Assembly (NCBI GenBank): GCA_963823895.1
Contig: CAWGNG010000021.1
Location: forward strand, 124,001 to 188,000
Length of the DNA: 64,000 bases
Reading direction: 5' to 3'
From: G963675935 sp963823895
GTDB taxonomy: Bacteria; Planctomycetota; Planctomycetia; Pirellulales; Thermoguttaceae
Part shown: piece after piece, positions 1 through 7,348 of the stretch
How the letters are laid out: each line of letters begins with the position of its first letter
How positions within the stretch are numbered: the stretch's first letter is position 1
The notes under the pieces: generated by a model
What the model was told of the DNA's origin: nothing
The model's database searches: none
The model's input: only the letters and a program-made list of their open reading frames with translations
Made by a program: the position numbers and the translations under genes

Positions 1-614
1 AGGAGCAGCTTTGGGATCGAGATATTGCCGATCCCAGGGTGTTGAAAGCCATGGGCGGGATTCCCCGCGAATGCTTCGTGCCCGCGGAACTGAGGACACA
101 CGCTTACGAGGACCATCCGCTGCCGATCGGATTTGGACAGACGATCTCGCAGCCGTACATCGTGGCGTTGATGGCGCAACTTGCCCGGCCTTCGCCCGAA
201 GATCGCGGGTTGGAGGTGGGAGTCGGTTCGGGCTATGAGGCGGCCGTTCTCGCCGGACTGTGCAAACACGTTTACGGCATCGAAATCTTGGACGCCTTGG
301 CCACGGCGGCTGGCCAGCGGCTGGCCGCCCTCGGATATACGAACGTCAGCGTTCGTTGCGGCGACGGCTATCAAGGTTGGCCGGAAGAGGCCCCCTTCGA
401 CGTGGTTCTCGTCGGCGCCGCGCCCGATCACGTGCCGCCGCCCTTGATCGATCAGCTTGCCCCCGGCGGCCGCCTGGTGATTCCCGTCGGCGGTTACAAC
501 CAGGAGCTTCTCCTGATCGAGAAGCGACTTGACGGCGGTTTGCAACGCAGCAGAGTGGCCCCAGTCCAATTCGTGCCGATGACTGGCGAGGCCAGCAAGC
601 CAGTGGACCGCTAA
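1..614 (+). CDS. pcm: Protein-L-isoaspartate O-methyltransferase, 5' end cut by window
   Basis: The enzyme methylates isoaspartyl residues in damaged proteins, using S-adenosylmethionine, so that they can be repaired. The open frame runs from the left edge without a start codon. Upstream of the first possible start (GTG at 39) it already reads like the family N-terminus (QLWDRDIADPRVLKAM), so the gene begins outside the window. The family SAM-binding loop is visible as LEVGVGSGYEAAVLAG, followed by the substrate-side FDVVLVGAAPDHVPPPLI and the strand GGRLVIPVGG. These are the usual PCMT landmarks. The C-terminus looks complete and ends at 614. No partner gene is visible on the left. Family identity is secure; only the length is unknown. 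Confidence 0.9.
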   Translation, partial: EQLWDRDIADPRVLKAMGGIPRECFVPAELRTHAYEDHPLPIGFGQTISQPYIVALMAQLARPSPEDRGLEVGVGSGYEAAVLAGLCKHVYGIEILDALATAAGQRLAALGYTNVSVRCGDGYQGWPEEAPFDVVLVGAAPDHVPPPLIDQLAPGGRLVIPVGGYNQELLLIEKRLDGGLQRSRVAPVQFVPMTGEASKPVDR

Positions 615-644
615 GAACGTGTTTGGAAAGCCGCACCGGCCGCC

Positions 645-773
645 AGCGGTCAGCAATCAGCTTTCAGATCTTTGCGAGGCTCAACTGCCGTGTTCCCATT
701 TCCTTACGATGAACTCCCGCAGCCGGCAGCTTTGATCGCCCGGCTGACCGCTGAAAGCTGATCGCTGACCGCT
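645..773. repeat. Inverted repeat of the CTGAAAGCTGAT family, between pcm and the Cys-rich gene
   Basis: The left arm (645-667, AGCGGTCAGCAATCAGC...) and the right arm (751-773, ...GATCGCTGACCGCT) are near-perfect reverse complements separated by about 80 bases. The same arm sequence occurs several times at 44601-44785. No coding signal lies in 615-830. The element is probably a dispersed non-coding repeat. A transcription terminator for pcm is possible, but there is no T-tract. Confidence 0.7.
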
Positions 774-830
774 TTCCAGTTAACTTTAAGGTCTCCAAGC
801 TCGTTCTACGATGATGCCTGGGGACTGCTC

Positions 831-873
831 AAGAAAACAAGCGGAGCGCGAGCGATGAGCTCGCACTCCGTGC
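831..873 (-). terminator. Probable intrinsic terminator of the Cys-rich gene
   Basis: On the minus strand, after the stop at 913, there is a GC-rich hairpin (841-873; arms GCGGAGCGCGAGC and GCTCGCACTCCGTGC). It is followed directly by TTGTTTTCTT (831-840). The stem has a few mismatches. Confidence 0.6.
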
Positions 874-912
874 GATGGTGGGCTTTTTCTCGTGATTTCT
901 TTGACCGATCGC

Positions 913-1542
913 TTATTGCGAATCCGACCTGACGGTATTGCGAGTTGCGGGAGTCGGTTTTGGGGCCGGGCCCATTCCCCGTTCTGTCTGTGGGTTGAAT
1001 TCCGCCCCGTCGGACATCGGCGAACCACCGTTGCCATAGCCGCCGGAAACGTGACCAGGGTAGGAACCGCCGCAGTTGTGGCAGCCGCAGCCCGCGTAGT
1101 TGCCGCAACCATCGCACGGGTCGCAGCAGTCGGGCGGATCGCTGTAGAAGTCACCCCAATAGCGCGGACCGCAACTCGGCCCGCACCAGCAATTCGGGGT
1201 AAACAGGGCGAACAGGCAACTCAACGGTCCGCGATACCAGGGACGAGCGTAGCAGCAGTTGCCGCAGGGGTCGGCACAAGGATCGCAACAGCAATCGCCG
1301 CAGGGAGCACAACTGCGACAACCCACCGCGCCACAGGGCTTTGTGCAGCCGCAACCGCATCCCTCATCGCCGTTGGCAACTACTCGGTGCGGGGCGGAGG
1401 GCGCGCAGCCGGAACCGCAGCAGCCACCGCACTCATCGCCGCAGCCGCCGCACGGATGACAGCAACAGGACTGGTTCACGCCGCAGCCGACGCCGGCCGC
1501 CAACAGTCCCACGAGCAGGCCGAAGAGCAGTACCCTTTTCAC
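913..1542 (-). CDS. Cys/Gly-rich exported protein, possible lipoprotein
   Basis: This is a 209-residue protein of unknown function. The N-terminus MKRVLLFGLLVGLLAAGVGC is a clear signal sequence ending at a Cys that could be lipidated, although the residues before it (GVG) only loosely fit a lipobox. The rest is dominated by Cys, Gly and Pro, with many CxxC and CC pairs (CCCHPCGGCGDECGGCC, CGCGCTKPCG). It ends with a short Thr/Arg/Ser tail. Clusters like this suggest disulfide-rich secreted structure or metal binding, but nothing identifies a ligand. A second Cys-rich exported protein follows at 1942-2586 on the same strand. Related proteins are common in planctomycetes (general knowledge). 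A frame on the opposite strand is a shadow. Confidence 0.7.
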   Translation of the reverse strand: MKRVLLFGLLVGLLAAGVGCGVNQSCCCHPCGGCGDECGGCCGSGCAPSAPHRVVANGDEGCGCGCTKPCGAVGCRSCAPCGDCCCDPCADPCGNCCYARPWYRGPLSCLFALFTPNCWCGPSCGPRYWGDFYSDPPDCCDPCDGCGNYAGCGCHNCGGSYPGHVSGGYGNGGSPMSDGAEFNPQTERGMGPAPKPTPATRNTVRSDSQ

Positions 1543-1749
1543 GATTTTCTTCCTCCCCTAGCGCAGTCAATAGCAGACCTTCTAAAAACGTTATCGTCCA
1601 ACAAATCGGAAGAATCGAGAAAATCGTTAGGATCGTGCTTTTCCGCATATACCGTAGTTTACCAAATCTACCAACCCCGCGCAATCGATGGTCAAAGCGT
1701 GAACTCGCTTTTCTCACCACACGGGGGACCAGTAAAGGCAGTGTGTCCG

Positions 1750-1819
1750 GTGGGGCAGACATTCCTGTCTGCCAGATGTGCCGTCCTTTCCCGTGGCAGA
1801 CAGGAATGTCTGCCCCACC
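1750..1819. repeat. Palindromic repeat, GTGGGGCAGACATTCC family (copy 1)
   Basis: The arms 1750-1773 (GGTGGGGCAGACATTCCTGT...) and 1795-1819 are almost perfect reverse complements around a short loop. A second copy lies at 16300-16368, with a very similar loop (GATGTGCC.TCC). The whole stretch 1543-1941 has no convincing gene; this element is its only recognisable content. Confidence 0.85.
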
Positions 1820-1941
1820 TTAAGGAATGGTCTGCTCCACCGCGGTGAGAAATGCCGCCAAAACATCCGCAACGCCATGCATCACCGCCGCGTGAGTTTG
1901 CTCGGACGCGGTCGTCCTAACAGACCCGTCCGAAGTTGCAA

Positions 1942-2586
1942 CTACCGTAGCCAGGGCTGGCCCACCCCACGAAACGCCTCGTCCGGCGGCGTCGGCAGGT
2001 CACCAGGCGAGACGGAACTGGGCATGGCGGAAGGTTTTGGCGTCTGATGTGACGAATCAGGAATCGGCGGAGGCGGGGGCACGGGCCGGGCGCTGGGCGA
2101 ACCGGAATTTGGCCCGAGCGACGGCATCGGAGCCTCTTTGGAGGGGCCGGCAGCCGGGGCGAGAGAAGTCGCTGGCGGCGTGCCGGCAGCAGGAGCGACC
2201 ACGGCGGGCGGAGTCATCGGCTGCGAAGTCGGCGCCGAGCCCCCGGAACAAGTCACGCAGCCACCGGCTGGCATTCTTGGCGTAGCACACGCACAGGAGC
2301 CACGCCCTTTCGGCACGCCGACCTGGGCCCAAAACGCCTGAGCCCTGGCATGATGAGCACAGTAGCCGTCCCAGGCGTTGTTGCAGCAGGGCTGCTGATT
2401 CGCGCAGCAACAACACGGACCCCTCCAGGCACTCAGCGAGAATCCCGGCGGTGAGCAGCAGGCTTCGCCGCTTAAAGGCCCCCAACCCATCGAATACGCG
2501 CCGCATTCCTGGCAACAGGGCTGGCCGCTGGCCATCCCCGCGCAGCCGACCGTCATCGCCGCCAGAATCCATCCCGTCCACCGCAT
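1942..2586 (-). CDS. Cys-rich exported protein with Pro-rich tail
   Basis: This is a 214-residue protein without a recognised family. The ATG at 2586 is chosen over the longer frame because AGGAGC sits about six bases upstream and a signal peptide starts there (MRWTGWILAAMTVGCAGMASG). The mature N-terminal half has Cys pairs (QPCCQECGAYS, GEACCSPPG, PCCCCANQQPCC) and aromatic residues. From about residue 115 it changes to a low-complexity Pro/Ala/Ser region that is probably disordered. It resembles the preceding Cys-rich protein in composition rather than in alignable sequence. Cell-surface or periplasmic location is an inference from the signal peptide. Confidence 0.65.
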   Translation of the reverse strand: MRWTGWILAAMTVGCAGMASGQPCCQECGAYSMGWGPLSGEACCSPPGFSLSAWRGPCCCCANQQPCCNNAWDGYCAHHARAQAFWAQVGVPKGRGSCACATPRMPAGGCVTCSGGSAPTSQPMTPPAVVAPAAGTPPATSLAPAAGPSKEAPMPSLGPNSGSPSARPVPPPPPIPDSSHQTPKPSAMPSSVSPGDLPTPPDEAFRGVGQPWLR

Positions 2587-2884
2587 GGCTATTGCTCCTA
2601 TAAACTGTTGGCCACTACAGTTCCTCCTAATTGTTTTCGGACGCCGCGGGATATTCGAGCACGTAACTAGTCCCAAAAGTTGCGGAGCGCTCTGCGAAGT
2701 GGCAGTTGTAACGACCTGTAGCCAACGGCTGCCGCTGCGCTCGCGAGGCACTGGGCCGCAAAAAGCGAATTGACGTTAAAGTGGACCCAATCGGACCCAC
2801 AGAGTACAATTCCGCCAAATCTCGACAAGGCCGCGACGCCGCAGCGGTGTCGCAACTTCTTTACAAGAACCGGAGGAGAACATC

Positions 2885-3289
2885 ATGGGCATGTTGAGCG
2901 AGTTTCGGGAATTCGCCGTCAAGGGCAACGCGGTGGACATGGCCGTGGGCATCATCATCGGCGGCGCCTTCGGCAAGATCGTCACCTCGTTGGTCAACGA
3001 CATTATTATGCCGCCGATCGGGATGTTGTTGGCCAGCATGCCTTTCTCCACCCTGGCCATCCCTTTGAACAAGAGCACTTCCATCAAGTACGGTTCATTT
3101 CTCAACACGGTGCTCGACTTCGTCATCGTGGCATTCTGCATGTTCCTGGTGGTGAGACAAATGAACCGGGTCAAGAGCGCGATGCTGCCATCGGCCGAAC
3201 CGACCACAAAGACGTGCCCTCAGTGTCTTTCGACGATCCCGTTGAAGGCGAAACGATGTGCCCACTGCACGTCGCAGCTTGAACAGTAG
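2885..3289 (+). CDS. mscL: Large-conductance mechanosensitive channel MscL
   Basis: MscL is an inner-membrane pentameric channel that opens under osmotic downshock. The 134-residue protein starts with the family signature (FREFAVKGNAVDMAVGIIIG), giving the amphipathic N-terminal helix and TM1. The VNDIIMPPIG loop follows, then TM2 (LNTVLDFVIVAFCMFLVV). GGAGGAG upstream supports the ATG at 2885. The C-terminal tail carries two Cys pairs, CPQC and CAHC (about residues 110-127), a zinc-ribbon-like addition absent from the classic E. coli protein but found in a subset of MscL homologues. The gene stands alone, with no same-strand neighbour close by. Confidence 0.95.
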   Translation: MGMLSEFREFAVKGNAVDMAVGIIIGGAFGKIVTSLVNDIIMPPIGMLLASMPFSTLAIPLNKSTSIKYGSFLNTVLDFVIVAFCMFLVVRQMNRVKSAMLPSAEPTTKTCPQCLSTIPLKAKRCAHCTSQLEQ

Positions 3290-3321
3290 AGCGCAATCGA
3301 GCTTCTCGCAACGTGGTCGTC

Positions 3322-3379
3322 CGTTTAGCCCGCGGCGTCCTCGCCGGGATCATCGCCGCGTGGACGCGGCGGCTAAACG
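3322..3379. repeat. Palindromic repeat, CGTTTAGCC family (intergenic copy)
   Basis: The arms CGTTTAGCCCGCGGCGTC (3322-3339) and GGACGCGGCGGCTAAACG (3362-3379) are near reverse complements. It lies in the convergent gap between mscL and the HPr gene. Related copies are at 6343-6426 (intergenic), 12022-12079 (inside the glycerate kinase) and 58472-58554 (inside the SCO gene). Confidence 0.8.
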
Positions 3380-3383
3380 CGGG

Positions 3384-3683
3384 CTACTCGGCCCCGCTGC
3401 ACAACCCGAAACCGTCGGCGAACTGCTGGGCAAGCGCATCGAGAACCTGCTCGGCATCCGGGCCGGCCGCCGACAGGGTCAGCTCGGTTCCCCGCGATGC
3501 GCCGAGCGAAAGGAGTTGCAGCACGTCGGCGGCGTTGACGGTCTGCCCGGGCATGTGGATTTCGACCTTCGATTGTGAGGCTCGCACCGTCTGCGACACC
3601 GCCAAGCTCGGCCGGGCGTGGAGACCCGCCGGATTGATGACAATCACCTTGCGCATCGCCGAGTTGTTCACGGTCTCTTCCAT
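3384..3683 (-). CDS. ptsH: HPr-family phosphocarrier protein
   Basis: HPr carries a phosphoryl group on a His in the sugar phosphotransferase system, or acts in related regulation. Starting at the ATG at 3683, the protein has 99 residues. The phospho-accepting His is residue 22, in NPAGLHARPS. The regulatory-Ser region is present as LLSLGASRG (Ser59), the place where HPr kinase acts in other bacteria. The longer frame starts with TTG and reads poorly. Another ATG lies at 3656, which would give a more usual length. Neither start has a strong ribosome-binding site. No EI or EII gene is nearby, so a regulatory role rather than sugar uptake is possible. Confidence 0.85.
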   Translation of the reverse strand: MEETVNNSAMRKVIVINPAGLHARPSLAVSQTVRASQSKVEIHMPGQTVNAADVLQLLSLGASRGTELTLSAAGPDAEQVLDALAQQFADGFGLCSGAE

Positions 3684-3872
3684 CGCCGTTAGACCGTAAC
3701 AGATGCCGATGGGCGAAGCAAGCTCTTTGCCCAAGAAAAGGCCTGGCCCGAGGGAGCGACCTGCGGCGGACGCCCCATCGGGCTCAGGACCGTGCCAAGT
3801 GCGTTAGTGGCTAGTGCGAAGCCGCAAGCGGCTTTCCAATCCCCAATCCCCAACCTTTAATCCCTTCTGTTC

Positions 3873-5285
3873 TCAAATGTCAAAGTACAAGCAGAACTCG
3901 TAGGGATGCGGACGCAACTGCATCGCCTGGACCTCGTTGACCGTCTTGTACCAGATCCACGTATCGATCACGTCGGGAGTGAAGACGTCGCCGCGGAGCA
4001 GGAACTCGTGGTCGGCCCGCAACGCCTTGAGCGACTCTTCCAAAGAGCCGGGCGCCTGCGGCACGTTCTTCATCTCCTCGGGATCGAGGTCGTAGATGTC
4101 CTTGTCCAACGGCTCGCCGGGGTCGATCTTGTTCTGAATGCCGTCGATCGCCGCCATCAGCACCGCCGAGAACGAAAGGTACGGGTTGCAACTCGGATCG
4201 GGGCAGCGGAACTCCAGCCGCTTCGCCTTCGGATTCGGGCTGTACATCGGAATGCGGACGGCGGCCGAGCGGTTTCGCTGCGAATAGGCCAAGTTGACCG
4301 GCGCCTCGAAGCCGGGCACCAGCCGCTTGTAACTGTTCGTGGTCGGGTTGCAGATGCCGCACAGCGCCGGGGCGTGCTTCAAAATGCCGCCGATCGCGTA
4401 AATCGCCATGTCGCTCAGTCCGGCGTAGCCGCTGCCGGCGAACAGGGGCTGGCCGCCCTTCCAGATCGAAATGTGCGTGTGCATGCCCGACCCGTTGTCG
4501 CCGTAGAGCGGCTTAGGCATGAAGGTGACCGTCTTGCCGTACTTCTTCGCCACGTTCTTAATGATGTACTTGAACATCATGCACTTGTCGGCCATGGCGA
4601 CCAGATTGTCGAATTTCAGGTCGATCTCCGACTGCCCGGCCGTGGCCACTTCGTGGTGCTGGGCCTCGATGCTCATGCCGCACTCGATCATCGTCTGCAT
4701 CATCTCGTTGCGGATGTCCATCATCTGGTCGGCCGGCGGGACGGGGAAGTAGCCCTCCTTATACCGCAGCTTGTAGCCCAGATTCGGGTTTTCCTCGCGG
4801 CCGCGGTTCCACTGTCCCTCGATGCTGTCGAGGAAATAGTAGCCGCAGTTGGCCGTCTGGTCGCAACGGACGTCGTCGAAAATGAAGAACTCGGCCTCCG
4901 GGCCGATGAAGCAGGTGTCGCCCACGCCGGTGCTCTTCAAGTAATTGACCGACTTCCGCGCCACGTTCCGCGGGTCGCGGGTATAGTCCTCGCGGGTGAT
5001 CGGGTCTTGAATGTTGCAGATCATCGACAGGGTCGGGATCTTGCAGAAGGGGTCGAGCACGGCGGTTTCGGGCTGGGGGACCACGAGCATGTCGCTCTCG
5101 TTGATCGCCTGCCAGCCGCGGATGCTCGAGCCGTCGAAGCCCAGCCCGTCTTCAAAAACGTCCTCGTCGAGCTTGTCGACGGGGATGGTAAAGTGCTGCC
5201 AGAGTCCGGGGAAGTCCATGAATCGCAGATCGACGGCCTTCACATCCTTTTCCCGGCATAGCGCTAACACTTCCTTCGGGGTCAT
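3873..5285 (-). CDS. glnA: Glutamine synthetase type I
   Basis: This enzyme makes glutamine from glutamate, ammonia and ATP, and is the main entry of ammonium into metabolism. The 470-residue length is typical of GSI-beta. Visible landmarks include LGFDGSSIRGW, the metal and glutamate site region GPEAEFFIFDD, HHEVATAGQSEIDLKF, the ATP-site loop MPKPLYGDNGSGMH, and RNRSAAVRIP. The Tyr in DKDIYDLDPEE matches the adenylylation site region (usually NLYDLP), so control by GlnE is possible but unproven. The start at 5285 has a strong AAGGAGG site; ten codons upstream in the same frame are rejected. A sigma-54 promoter match lies about 110 bases upstream. Confidence 0.97.
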   Translation of the reverse strand: MTPKEVLALCREKDVKAVDLRFMDFPGLWQHFTIPVDKLDEDVFEDGLGFDGSSIRGWQAINESDMLVVPQPETAVLDPFCKIPTLSMICNIQDPITREDYTRDPRNVARKSVNYLKSTGVGDTCFIGPEAEFFIFDDVRCDQTANCGYYFLDSIEGQWNRGREENPNLGYKLRYKEGYFPVPPADQMMDIRNEMMQTMIECGMSIEAQHHEVATAGQSEIDLKFDNLVAMADKCMMFKYIIKNVAKKYGKTVTFMPKPLYGDNGSGMHTHISIWKGGQPLFAGSGYAGLSDMAIYAIGGILKHAPALCGICNPTTNSYKRLVPGFEAPVNLAYSQRNRSAAVRIPMYSPNPKAKRLEFRCPDPSCNPYLSFSAVLMAAIDGIQNKIDPGEPLDKDIYDLDPEEMKNVPQAPGSLEESLKALRADHEFLLRGDVFTPDVIDTWIWYKTVNEVQAMQLRPHPYEFCLYFDI

Positions 5286-5396
5286 TATCCCCTCCTTTTT
5301 GTGTGAATGGTACATTGGATTCCTTCGGTACGCTCAGCGTGTAGCCGGTAGATTGGCACGGCCCACAGGCATACTCTACAATGCTCGGCCGCGTTC

Positions 5397-5412
5397 TGCA
5401 AAGACGGTGCCG
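5397..5412 (-). promoter_or_regulatory. Sigma-54 (-24/-12) promoter match for glnA
   Basis: Read on the minus strand the site is CGGCAC-CGTCT-TTGCA, against the consensus TGGCAC-N5-TTGCA. There is one mismatch, and the GG-N10-GC spacing is exact. It would start transcription near 5386, about 100 bases before the glnA ATG. Nitrogen control through an NtrC-type activator is the usual meaning of such a site. No enhancer site was identified. The rest of 5286-5684 holds no gene that can be supported. Confidence 0.65.
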
Positions 5413-5684
5413 CAACGCTAGATAATTGTCGCGCAGCAACGATAAGTCACCAGTAGACTTAGGGTTGAAGCCGTATCAGTTGGATCGCAATTGCGTGGGA
5501 GGCGGGACACCTGCCAAATGTTCTTGCAGGAGGTGTCTAGCTGTTGGGCAGGCCAGCCGAATAAAACCAGGTTTGCTTGGCGAAACAATCACCGCGAGTC
5601 GGGGTTTAGTGATTACGGGCAACAACAGTTGTCCAGCATTCCGTGTACAACGGTCTTGAACGATCTTAGCCAAAGGAGAGTCGT

Positions 5685-6227
5685 ATGTTGAGGTTCGCGA
5701 GTATTGCACTGGCGGTGATTGCGTCGCTTGTTTTTGTCGAGAGCCTGTCGGCCCAGCAGAGCGCCCGGGGACATAGGCGTCAGGGGGGGGGCACTTCGTT
5801 GATCGAATGGGTCGCAAACAACAAGGATCTGAACCTGAGCGACAACCAAAAGACGAAACTGGCCGAGTTGCAGAAGCAGTATGCCCCAAAACTAAAGGAT
5901 CTCGCCCAGACGCGCGACAACGTGCTCACGGCGGATCAGAAGAAGGCCCGCCAAGACGCCATCAAGGCGGCCAGGGCCGCCGGCAAGAGAGGCCCGGAGG
6001 TGCGCGAGGCGATCCAAGCGGCCATGAAGCTCACCGACGCACAGAAGGCCAAGCTGGCGGACGCCCAGAAGGCAAGCCGGACGCTGAATAAAGAGATCAT
6101 GGACAAGGTCAACCAGGTTCTCACGCCCGATCAGCAGGCAACGCTGAAAAAGGCCCGCGGAAATCGCGGACGGCGCGGAAATCACGGTGGCGGCGGGAAT
6201 AACCAGCAGCCATCGCAAGTCAACTAG
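5685..6227 (+). CDS. Secreted helical protein, Spy/LTXXQ-like
   Basis: This is a 180-residue protein with a signal peptide (MLRFASIALAVIASLVFVESLSA), so it is probably periplasmic. The mature part is Lys/Ala/Gln-rich and helical. It has LTxxQ-like repeats (LNLSDNQKTKLAELQKQY, LTDAQKAKLADAQ, LTPDQQATLKKA) typical of Spy/CpxP-type proteins, which act as periplasmic chaperones or metal-stress sensors. The C-terminus is a basic Gly/Asn/Arg tail. AAAGGAGAG lies just before the ATG at 5685. There is no obvious operon partner. The exact function cannot be read from the sequence. Confidence 0.7.
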   Translation: MLRFASIALAVIASLVFVESLSAQQSARGHRRQGGGTSLIEWVANNKDLNLSDNQKTKLAELQKQYAPKLKDLAQTRDNVLTADQKKARQDAIKAARAAGKRGPEVREAIQAAMKLTDAQKAKLADAQKASRTLNKEIMDKVNQVLTPDQQATLKKARGNRGRRGNHGGGGNNQQPSQVN

Positions 6228-6342
6228 ATCCTGTCGTTGCCTAACTGCTTCGACAGCGGGGCAGTCGGTTGCACGAGGGTCGGTCTCGCTCCCTGGGATC
6301 GACCCTCGAGCATTTTTTTGTCTCGCAGAAGGGCAATGTCGC

Positions 6343-6426
6343 GTTCCGTTTAGCAGCCGCCGGCACGGCGGCTCGGGTTTTGCAACAAGCGCCCGGGCCG
6401 CCGTGCCGGCGGCCGCTAAACGGAAC
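6343..6426. repeat. Palindromic repeat, CGTTTAGC family (intergenic copy)
   Basis: Arms start GTTCCGTTTAGCAGCCGCC and end with its complement ...GCGGCCGCTAAACGGAAC, with the sub-palindrome GGCACGGCGG / CCGCCGTGCC. The first 31 bases match the copy inside the SCO gene (58472 onward) at all but one position. It occupies most of the non-coding stretch 6228-6578, which holds no other feature. Confidence 0.85.
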
Positions 6427-6578
6427 CAGCAAGTTGCGGCCGCGGTTCAACGGCGGCCCCGACCGTCGGTCATGCTACCGCGACGGATGGCGATGGTCTA
6501 TAATCGCTGGCCGTATGCCGTCTGGCGCAGGAATGGCGGAACGCGCCGGCCGTCCCAAACAGGAGGATTTGTCGCCCA

Positions 6579-7117
6579 ATGTTCGAGCAGGTCCACCCGG
6601 TTATTGGCAGCTACGCGAGCCGTCCGCCGGCGTGCTTGAACTACGACCCCCGAGCCGCCGAGGTCGCCCGATTGGTCGCCGCCTTGGTTCATGAGCATCT
6701 TCCCCGACTCTGCGTGGAGCACGTCGGCAGCACCTCCGTGCAGGGTTGTGCCGGGAAGGGGAACATCGATCTGCTGATCGCCGTGGGTGGCGAGGAGATG
6801 GCGGCCGCCAAGGAGCTTCTCGACCGGTTGGGATTCCAGCGGCAGACCGGCGGAGACGCATTTCCGGAAACGCGCCCCATGCGGCTGGGATCGTTCGCCC
6901 ACGACGGCGAGACGTTTCTGGTCCACGTCCACGTGATCCCGGCCGATTCGCCCGAGGTGGTGGACGAGATGCGGTTCTTCCGCGCCTGTTCTGCGCCGAC
7001 CCGGAACTACTGCACGCCTATGTCGCCCGCAAACGCGAGATCGTCGCCGGCGGCGTGACCGATTCGCTGGAGTATTGCCGGCTGAAAGGGGAGTTCATCA
7101 AGGAGGTGTTGGGATAG
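6579..7117 (+). CDS. GrpB/UPF0157-family protein, frameshifted
   Basis: The GrpB family is a nucleotidyltransferase-fold group of uncertain function. AGGAGG precedes the ATG at 6579. The first frame reads the family core: LCVEHVGSTSVQGCAGKGNI, where the GST and the acidic NIDLLIAV resemble a nucleotidyltransferase active site. Near 6990 the family sequence jumps to another frame (CADPELLHAYVARKREIVAG) and ends at 7117 with SLEYCRLKGEFIKEVLG, a normal GrpB end. One missing C in the run at about 6985 would restore a single protein of about 179 residues. It is either a sequence error or a recent pseudogene. Confidence 0.8.
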
Positions 7118-7137
7118 AGCGTGCCTGCCGAAAACCG

Positions 7138-7215
7138 GCTGTAGGAGGCGACTCCAGTCGCCGATCTTTCGGTGTTTAGGGCGTGCGATCGGCGACAGGA
7201 GTCGCCTCCTACAGC
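7138..7215. repeat. Palindromic repeat, TGTAGGAGGCG family (copy 1)
   Basis: Arms GCTGTAGGAGGCGACTCCAG and its complement surround a loop of about 25 bases. Other copies are at 17881-17954, 37794-37865 and, inside actB, 50449-50521. The copy lies just after the GrpB-family gene and could form a stem in its transcript. Confidence 0.85.
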
Positions 7216-7348
7216 GCGCATTCGGCGGCGGGAGTTGCTCCTGCACTCGAAAGCTCATCGGCCATATTCGGCCTTTCGCGCCCTTGCGGCGGCCCCATCG
7301 CTCCCTTAGCATAGAGGGGTTGTTTGCACCAATTTCGGGAGAAATGCC

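Noticed and set aside
3906..5261. Long open frame (451 codons) opposite glnA
   Set aside because: It mirrors the codon structure of glnA, is rich in Arg/His/Val/Asp typical of antisense frames in GC-rich DNA, and has no family features.
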